Assembly: GCA_022340585.1 (NCBI GenBank)
Contig: JAJDNS010000024.1
Coordinates: forward strand, 1-64,000
Length of the DNA stretch: 64,000 bases
DNA from: Acidobacteriota bacterium
Lineage (GTDB): Bacteria > Acidobacteriota > Vicinamibacteria > Fen-336
Reading direction: 5' to 3'
Of this stretch, positions 59,683-64,000 are shown one piece after another. The first letter of the stretch is position 1; each line of letters begins with the position of its first letter. The notes below the pieces were generated by a model. It was not told where the DNA came from, did no database searches, and saw nothing but the letters and a program-made list of their open reading frames with translations. The position numbers were made by a program, and so were the translations under genes.

Positions 59683-60279
59683 TCACCTCCTGGGCTCTCC
59701 CGCCCGGCGTTCCTCTCCGGTCCACAGGCGATGGACGTTCGACCGGTGGCGCAGGACCACGAGGCCGGCGGTGAAGGCGCTCGCCCAGACCACCGGCCCC
59801 GGCCCCCCGAGCACGAGGGCGAAGGAGAAGAGGCTCACCGCGCCCACGATCGAGCTCAGCGACACGAAGCGCGTCGCGCCCAGCGTGAGCAGAAAGAGGA
59901 CCGTGGCGCCCAGCGCGGCCACCGGGGCGAGCGGCGCGAAGGCGCCGAACCCGGTCGCGACGCCCTTGCCCCCCTGAAAGCGGAGCCACACGGGGTACAT
60001 GTGGCCCACGACGGCGGCCACCGCCGCCAGCGCCCAGATGAGCTCCTGATCGGGAGCGAGGGTCACCGCGGTCAGCGAGGCGACGACGCCCTTCGCGGCG
60101 TCGAGAAGGAGGGCCAGGCCCCCGGCCCTCCGGCCGGCGCTGCGGAGCACGTTCGTCGCCCCCACGTTGCCGCTTCCCACTCGCCGGACGTCCTCGACCC
60201 CGAACGCCCGGGCCACGAGGAAGCTGAAGGGGATGGAGCCGACCAGGTACGAGGCAACGATCACGAGCACGGAGGGCAT
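59683..60279 (-). CDS. plsY: Acyl-phosphate glycerol-3-phosphate acyltransferase PlsY
   Basis: 198 residues, polytopic. Conserved PlsY motifs: YLVGSIPFSFLVARAFG, RRVGSGNVGATNVLRSAGRR, WLRFQGGKGVATGFGAFAPL and the late VVLRHRSNVHRLWTGEE. It acylates G3P from acyl-phosphate in the inner membrane. The gene follows thpR by 12 nt. Confidence 0.96.
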   Translation of the reverse strand: MPSVLVIVASYLVGSIPFSFLVARAFGVEDVRRVGSGNVGATNVLRSAGRRAGGLALLLDAAKGVVASLTAVTLAPDQELIWALAAVAAVVGHMYPVWLRFQGGKGVATGFGAFAPLAPVAALGATVLFLLTLGATRFVSLSSIVGAVSLFSFALVLGGPGPVVWASAFTAGLVVLRHRSNVHRLWTGEERRAGEPRR

Positions 60280-60291
60280 TCTCGGCTCAGC

Positions 60292-60858
60292 CTACGCCGT
60301 GGCTCCGAGGGGGAACCGGGCGATGGCAGTGTACACCGCGCCCCCCGGCCGCAGCTCGCTGCGCACGAGGGCGAGAGTCTGCAGGGGGATGGGCCCGAGA
60401 TCGACGGGCGGCAGGGCGGGACGCGAGACGCGCTCGCGGAAGCGCGCGAGGGTGAGGTGGCCCCGGAAAGGCCTCTCCTCTCGGGGGAAGCCGACCGCCA
60501 CCGCGGCGCGCTCGCAGGCCGCCTGGAGCGAGAGGGCCGAGGGAGGAAGGCCGATCCCCAGCCAGAGCACACGGGGAGGCTTCCCCGGGCCCGGGAACGT
60601 GCCCAGCCCCGTGGCCCGGGCCTCCACCGGCTCGCAGCCGGAGGCAGCGGCGGCGAGGAGCGGAAGAAGCTCCTCGATCCTCTCCGGCGGGGTGTCCCCG
60701 AGGAAGCGGAGCGTCAGGTGCACGCCCTCGGGCCGGACCCAGCGGGCTCCCGGCGTGCGCGCACGCAGCGAGGCCATGAGCTTCCCGATCGCGTCCCGGA
60801 CCGCCGCGCCCAGCTCCAGCGCCACGAACGCCCGCACGTCGCCTGCCGGATCGGTCAC
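60292..60858 (-). CDS. thpR: RNA 2',3'-cyclic phosphodiesterase (LigT/ThpR)
   Basis: 188 residues from GTG 60858, which overlaps the cinA stop (GTGA). The two HxTx motifs of the 2H phosphoesterase fold are VHLTLRFLGD and FRGHLTLARFRE, about 85 residues apart, on an AVRDAIGKLMASLRARTPGA scaffold. ThpR opens 2',3'-cyclic phosphates on RNA. A cinA-thpR pairing is common in this kind of genome. Confidence 0.93.
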   Translation of the reverse strand: MTDPAGDVRAFVALELGAAVRDAIGKLMASLRARTPGARWVRPEGVHLTLRFLGDTPPERIEELLPLLAAAASGCEPVEARATGLGTFPGPGKPPRVLWLGIGLPPSALSLQAACERAAVAVGFPREERPFRGHLTLARFRERVSRPALPPVDLGPIPLQTLALVRSELRPGGAVYTAIARFPLGATA

Positions 60859-62096
60859 AGCGGCCCGAGCCCCAGGAGAGCGCGGCGCAGGATCTCGAGG
60901 GCGATCTGCGTCGCCTGGAAGCGCACGCGGCCACGCCCCCCGGGGAAGAGAGCCCGGTGCACCCGGGTGCCGGAGTTGCTGTCCAGGGCGATGTACACCA
61001 GCCCGACCGGCTTGTCGTCGGTGCCGCCATCCGGGCCGGCGATTCCCGTGATGCCGATCCCGAGGCTCGTCCCGGCCACCCGGCGGACCCCGGCGGCCAT
61101 GGCCGCCGCGACCTCCTCGGACACCGCGCCCGCTCTCTCGAGCAGGCCGGGTTCCACCCCGATCTCGTCCACCTTGGACTGGTTCGAGTAGGTCACGAAC
61201 GAGCGGTCGAGGAAGCGGCTCGCGCCGGGCACGTCGGTGAGCCGCACGGAGAGCAGCCCGCCGGTGCACGACTCCGCGACAGCCAGCGTGAGGTCCCGCT
61301 CGACCAGAAGCTCCCCCACGACCGCCGGCAGCTCGCGGCCGTCCTCGCTGAAGATCCGGCCGGGCAGCCGCTCTCGCAGCCCGACGGCGAGGGACTCGAT
61401 CCTCTCCTCCGCCTCCTCGGGGCTCGCCCCCTCACCGACCAGATGCAGCTCGATCTGGCCCGGCGCGCCGAGGATGGTGGTGCGCGGGTTCTCGACGGAG
61501 CGATAGAGAGGGGCGACGAGCTCGTCCACCTGACTCTCGGGCATGGCGGCAATCCTGAGCACCCGCCGGCGGATCGCCCGGCCCCTCGCCTCGAGGGCGG
61601 GCAGAACGTGGGTCGCGAACAACGGCTTCATCTCGCCGGGTGGGCCCGGAAGAAGCACCAGGACCCGGCCCTCGTGCTCGATGCGCTGCCCGGGAGCGGT
61701 GCCCCGGGGATTGTCCAGCGCCACCGCGCCCTCGATGAGGTCGCCCTGCTTCTCGTTGACGCTCGGCATGGCGCGCCCGAAGCTCGCGAAGCGGGCCCGC
61801 AGGCTCTCCACGATGGCCGGGTCGCGAACCAGCCGGCGTCCGAGCGCCGCGGCGGCGGCCTCCCGGGTCAGGTCGTCGGCGGTGGGGCCGAGGCCCCCGG
61901 TGGTGATCACGAGGTCGGCACGACCGAGCGCCGCCCGCAGGACCGACTCGAGGAGCTCGGGGTCGTCGCCGACCGTATCCCTGACCGCGACCTCGACGCC
62001 CGCGTCCAACAGCCGCTCGGTGAGCCACAACGTGTTGGTGTCGGCGCGCAGCGGTCCCAGCAGCTCGCTGCCGACCGCCACCAGCTCGGCCCTCAT
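60855..62096 (-). CDS. cinA: CinA-family protein (nicotinamide-nucleotide amidohydrolase type)
   Basis: 413 residues from ATG 62096 (alternative ATG 62120). The N-terminal MoaB/MogA-like domain (AELVAVGSELL, TTGGLGPTADDLTREAAAAA, PGPPGEMKPLFATHVLPAL) acts in other bacteria as an ADP-ribose pyrophosphatase. The C-terminal CinA/PncC domain (VAESCTGGLLSVRLTDVPGA, SRFLDRSFVTYSNQSKVDEI, ITGIAGPDGGTDDKPVG) deamidates NMN in NAD recycling. Both domains look intact. 34 nt after pgpA. Confidence 0.93.
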   Translation of the reverse strand: MRAELVAVGSELLGPLRADTNTLWLTERLLDAGVEVAVRDTVGDDPELLESVLRAALGRADLVITTGGLGPTADDLTREAAAAALGRRLVRDPAIVESLRARFASFGRAMPSVNEKQGDLIEGAVALDNPRGTAPGQRIEHEGRVLVLLPGPPGEMKPLFATHVLPALEARGRAIRRRVLRIAAMPESQVDELVAPLYRSVENPRTTILGAPGQIELHLVGEGASPEEAEERIESLAVGLRERLPGRIFSEDGRELPAVVGELLVERDLTLAVAESCTGGLLSVRLTDVPGASRFLDRSFVTYSNQSKVDEIGVEPGLLERAGAVSEEVAAAMAAGVRRVAGTSLGIGITGIAGPDGGTDDKPVGLVYIALDSNSGTRVHRALFPGGRGRVRFQATQIALEILRRALLGLGPL

Positions 62097-62130
62097 CGCC
62101 GCCCGGGCGGAAGGTCTCATTTACGACACC

Positions 62131-62598
62131 CTACGCCGCCGGCCAGACGAGGAGGATGACCCGCAACGCGAGGTGAGCGTATACGCCGGCCGCGATGTCG
62201 TCGGCCATGATGCCCCACCCGTCGGGGAGCCCCTCGAGGGCCCGGGCGGGCCAGGGCTTCACCACGTCCATCACCCGGAAGAGGGCGAAGCCCACCAGGG
62301 CGGTGGCGAGCCCGAAGGGCAGCCCCACGAGGGTGACCCACATGCCCACGATCTCGTCGACCACCGCCAGCCCCGGATCCTTCCGCCCGAGCTCGCGGGC
62401 CAGCCGTGTGGACGCGTACACCCCGAGCGCGAACACGACGGCGCAGGCCACGATCTGCCAGGGCCAGGGAAGCGACGCGAGGGGCCAGAAGAGCAGCAGC
62501 CCCACCGCCGAGCCGGCGGTGCCTGGAGCCACCGGCGAGTACCCTGCCCCGAACCCGGTGGCCAACAGGCGTGCGCCGGTGCCGAGCAGGCGAGACAT
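62131..62598 (-). CDS. pgpA: Phosphatidylglycerophosphatase A
   Basis: 155 residues, four hydrophobic segments. PgpA motifs: FGAGYSPVAPGTAGSAVGLL, VVDEIVGMWVTLVGLPFG and FRVMDVVKPWPARALEGLPD, then GWGIMADDIAAGVYAHL. It dephosphorylates PGP to phosphatidylglycerol. The ATG lies 7 nt after a TATCAT box with no Shine-Dalgarno sequence, so the message may be leaderless. It is the first gene of the long minus-strand run. Confidence 0.92.
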   Translation of the reverse strand: MSRLLGTGARLLATGFGAGYSPVAPGTAGSAVGLLLFWPLASLPWPWQIVACAVVFALGVYASTRLARELGRKDPGLAVVDEIVGMWVTLVGLPFGLATALVGFALFRVMDVVKPWPARALEGLPDGWGIMADDIAAGVYAHLALRVILLVWPAA

Positions 62599-62605
62599 GG
62601 AGTGG

Positions 62606-62611
62606 ATGATA
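62606..62611 (-). promoter_or_regulatory. -10 box immediately before pgpA
   Basis: TATCAT on the minus strand, 7 nt before the ATG at 62598. Predicted start coincides with the start codon or 1 nt before it. No clear -35 box. Confidence 0.4.
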
Positions 62612-62627
62612 ACAACGGAAGGCGGAA

Positions 62628-62699
62628 GGGGTCAGGTCTTGCATTTTGCATCCGGATACGCGACGGATGACCGGACGCGCGACGACAAGACCTGACCCC
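62628..62699. repeat. REP/REPIN-like element, copy 2
   Basis: Outer arms ggggtcaggtctt (62628-62640) and aagacctgacccc (62687-62699) are perfect 13-bp inverted repeats. The left side continues gcattttgcat, similar in pattern to copy 1, but the right inner part has diverged. A small internal hairpin catccg/cggatg (62649-62654, 62664-62669) is present. It lies between pgpA and the NFACT gene. Confidence 0.75.
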
Positions 62700-62715
62700 G
62701 TTCTCTGGGTGACCG

Positions 62716-64000
62716 CTATCGCCGGCGCAGGCGGCCCTCGGGGTCACGGGGCACGACCCGGAGCGTTTCCGAGTGGCCGACGAAGACACGCCCGGGGCCA
62801 CCACCGGCGGGGCGGACGTGCTTGCGGCGGGTGGCGTGCACGTCCACCTTCGGCTGCCGGCGAGCCTCGCTGAAGAAGGCGGCCACCTCACCGGCCTCTC
62901 TCAGGTCGGCCGCGCCCGCCCGCCCCTCGTTGTCGCGCAGAATCACGTGCGACCCGGGAGCGTCCCGCGCGTGAAACCACAGGTCCTCCGGGCGGGCCAC
63001 CCGAAACGTCAGGTGCTGGTTCTCCCGGGCGTTGCGTCCCACCAGGATCGACAGCCCGCGGCTGGTGAGGTAGTGCGGCGGTCCCGCGGCGGCGGCCCCG
63101 GTCTTCTTCTCGCCGAGCGGGGCCACCGGCTCGAGAGTGTCGAGGTCGTGCCCATCCCGGGCCTCGAGCAGGCTCCCTTCGCGCTCCCGCTCCTCCTCGA
63201 GAGCCGAGACCGCCTCGCGCCGCCGCAGATCGATCTGCCGGCGCGCGCGCTCGGCGCGCCGCGCCCTCTGGAAGCGTCGCTCGGCGTTTTGAACCCCGCC
63301 CAGCTTCGGGTCCACCTGGAGGATCAGCTCTCGCCCGGGCTCGTGCGGGTCGGGGACGGTGACCTCGCTCGCCCCCGGCTCGAGACGCGTGGCGAGGGCG
63401 AGGAGCGCCTCGGCCTCACGCCGCAGGACCGTCTCGTCGGCGAGCCGAGCGAGGTCCCGGGCCAGGTTGACCCCGAGCTGCTCCAGGCGCAGGACCCGGC
63501 GGCGGACCGCCCTCAGCGCCGCGCGGCGACGACGCTCGAACCCCAGTCCCCGGCGGCGCGCCTCGAGGAACAGCTCGGCCGCGGCCGACCAGGAATCGAG
63601 GTGGAGAACGGTCCGGCCGGGGCGCTCGAGGGGAGCCGGGGCCAGGAGCACCGCGTCGGGTCCGGCGAGGTCGGCATCGTGCCACGAGCTCGGAGGCCCG
63701 GGGACGACGAGCGTCGGCCGGCTCCGCCGCAGCTGCTCGACGACCTCGGCGAACGACGCCGCCGAGCCGTCGAGCTCGGCGGCGAGAGTCGGCCCGAGTG
63801 CCGGACAGGCGGCGAGGACTGCGCGCCGGCGTGATCGGCCCGCCGCCTGGGCCGCGGCCACTGCGGATTCGAAGGCCTCGGGGGCAAGGCGATCGGGCTC
63901 GCGCTCGGGCGCCTCCGGCGGCAGCGGCCAGGCTTCGGGTCCGTCACCGAGCGTGGCCAGGGGCGCTCCCCCGACGACCAGCGTGAGGGCAGGCGCGGGG
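62716..64000 (-). CDS. NFACT-family protein (RqcH/FbpA-like), 5' end outside window
   Basis: At least 428 residues, open to the window edge. The C-terminal NFACT-R (DUF814) motif is present: YLTSRGLSILVGRNARENQH, LTFRVARPEDLWFHARDAPG, SHVILRDNEG. Upstream is a long Arg-rich coiled coil (LRRREAVSALEEEREREGSL). NFACT proteins act in ribosome rescue (RqcH adds C-terminal Ala tails) or fibronectin binding. The N-terminal NFACT-N part lies partly beyond the window, so the class is unresolved. The track's GTG at 63861 is internal; the frame continues to the edge as in PAPALTLVVGGAPLATLGDG. Confidence 0.85.
   Translation of the reverse strand, partial: PAPALTLVVGGAPLATLGDGPEAWPLPPEAPEREPDRLAPEAFESAVAAAQAAGRSRRRAVLAACPALGPTLAAELDGSAASFAEVVEQLRRSRPTLVVPGPPSSWHDADLAGPDAVLLAPAPLERPGRTVLHLDSWSAAAELFLEARRRGLGFERRRRAALRAVRRRVLRLEQLGVNLARDLARLADETVLRREAEALLALATRLEPGASEVTVPDPHEPGRELILQVDPKLGGVQNAERRFQRARRAERARRQIDLRRREAVSALEEEREREGSLLEARDGHDLDTLEPVAPLGEKKTGAAAAGPPHYLTSRGLSILVGRNARENQHLTFRVARPEDLWFHARDAPGSHVILRDNEGRAGAADLREAGEVAAFFSEARRQPKVDVHATRRKHVRPAGGGPGRVFVGHSETLRVVPRDPEGRLRRR

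Noticed and set aside
1-64000. CRISPR array, prophage, integrase, IS element or rRNA operon
   Set aside because: I found no regularly spaced repeats, transposase or integrase motifs, attachment duplication at tRNA-Leu, or rRNA-like sequence.

Overview
The window is 64 kb of very GC-rich bacterial chromosome, roughly 68-70 % G+C by eye, with dense coding and frequent GTG starts. It reads as one continuous core-plus-accessory region. I see no phage, plasmid, CRISPR array or intact insertion sequence. Several traits suggest Acidobacteriota (a Thermoanaerobaculia-like lineage) or a neighbouring deep Gram-negative phylum: an ECF sigma factor overlapping a Ser/Thr kinase with TPRs, many PEGA/TPR/FHA proteins, a multiheme cytochrome beside a GMC dehydrogenase, outer-membrane beta-barrels and OmpA. 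This placement is an inference; no rRNA is present to settle it.

Left part (1-32 kb) is accessory and envelope oriented. It opens with small secreted proteins (a YbaY-HslJ fusion and an NlpE-like protein) beside a broken HtpX chimera. Then come a nucleotidyltransferase/small-protein pair, ilvD, and a three-gene periplasmic dehydrogenase module (Tat-exported subunit 3, GMC flavoprotein, nonaheme cytochrome c). These are followed by a FISUMP-sulfatase fusion, an MscS channel, a lipase and a DUF3943 beta-barrel with an apparent frameshift. The next stretch holds a membrane-anchored tandem HhH protein with an OmpA partner, a serine-hydrolase pseudogene, the ECF sigma/kinase pair, an NlpC/P60 lipoprotein, tRNA-Leu(GAG), a duplicated GT-C-like membrane protein and an MFS exporter. 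A stand-alone MshEN (GspE N-terminal) protein with a 35-residue basic peptide gene faces an EAL phosphodiesterase.

The middle (32-41.4 kb) is an eight-gene minus-strand operon: RodZ-like, HEAT-like, DnaJ, PP2C phosphatase, Ser/Thr kinase with PEGA, TPR-NHL, PEGA-PDZ-TPR, FHA. It has a recognisable sigma-70 promoter (TTGACA/TAAAAT). It looks like a phospho-signalling cassette with writer, eraser, reader and periplasmic arms. A paralogue of its HEAT-like protein ends just upstream.

The right part (41.5-64 kb) is housekeeping. From a strong promoter at about 50.04 kb runs ffh-rpsP-khpA-rimM-trmD-rplS-rnhB followed by a large TPR protein, a small membrane protein and the HEAT-like paralogue. Behind it lies a long minus-strand run pgpA-cinA-thpR-plsY-gpsA-(FHA-GAF adenylate cyclase)-(HD-GYP)-(TPR)-(Roadblock)-ftsY-ribD-ribE-ribBA. 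At the right edge is a truncated NFACT-family gene. Two related palindromic REP-like elements (50059-50128 and 62628-62699) sit at operon boundaries.

The most interesting points are the FISUMP-sulfatase fusion, the signalling operon with its paralogous HEAT-like pair, the c-di-GMP-flavoured MshEN/EAL locus with its tiny basic gene, the nonaheme GMC dehydrogenase module, the REP-like pair, and several genes whose -10 box lies only 6-8 nt before the start codon (possible leaderless messages).
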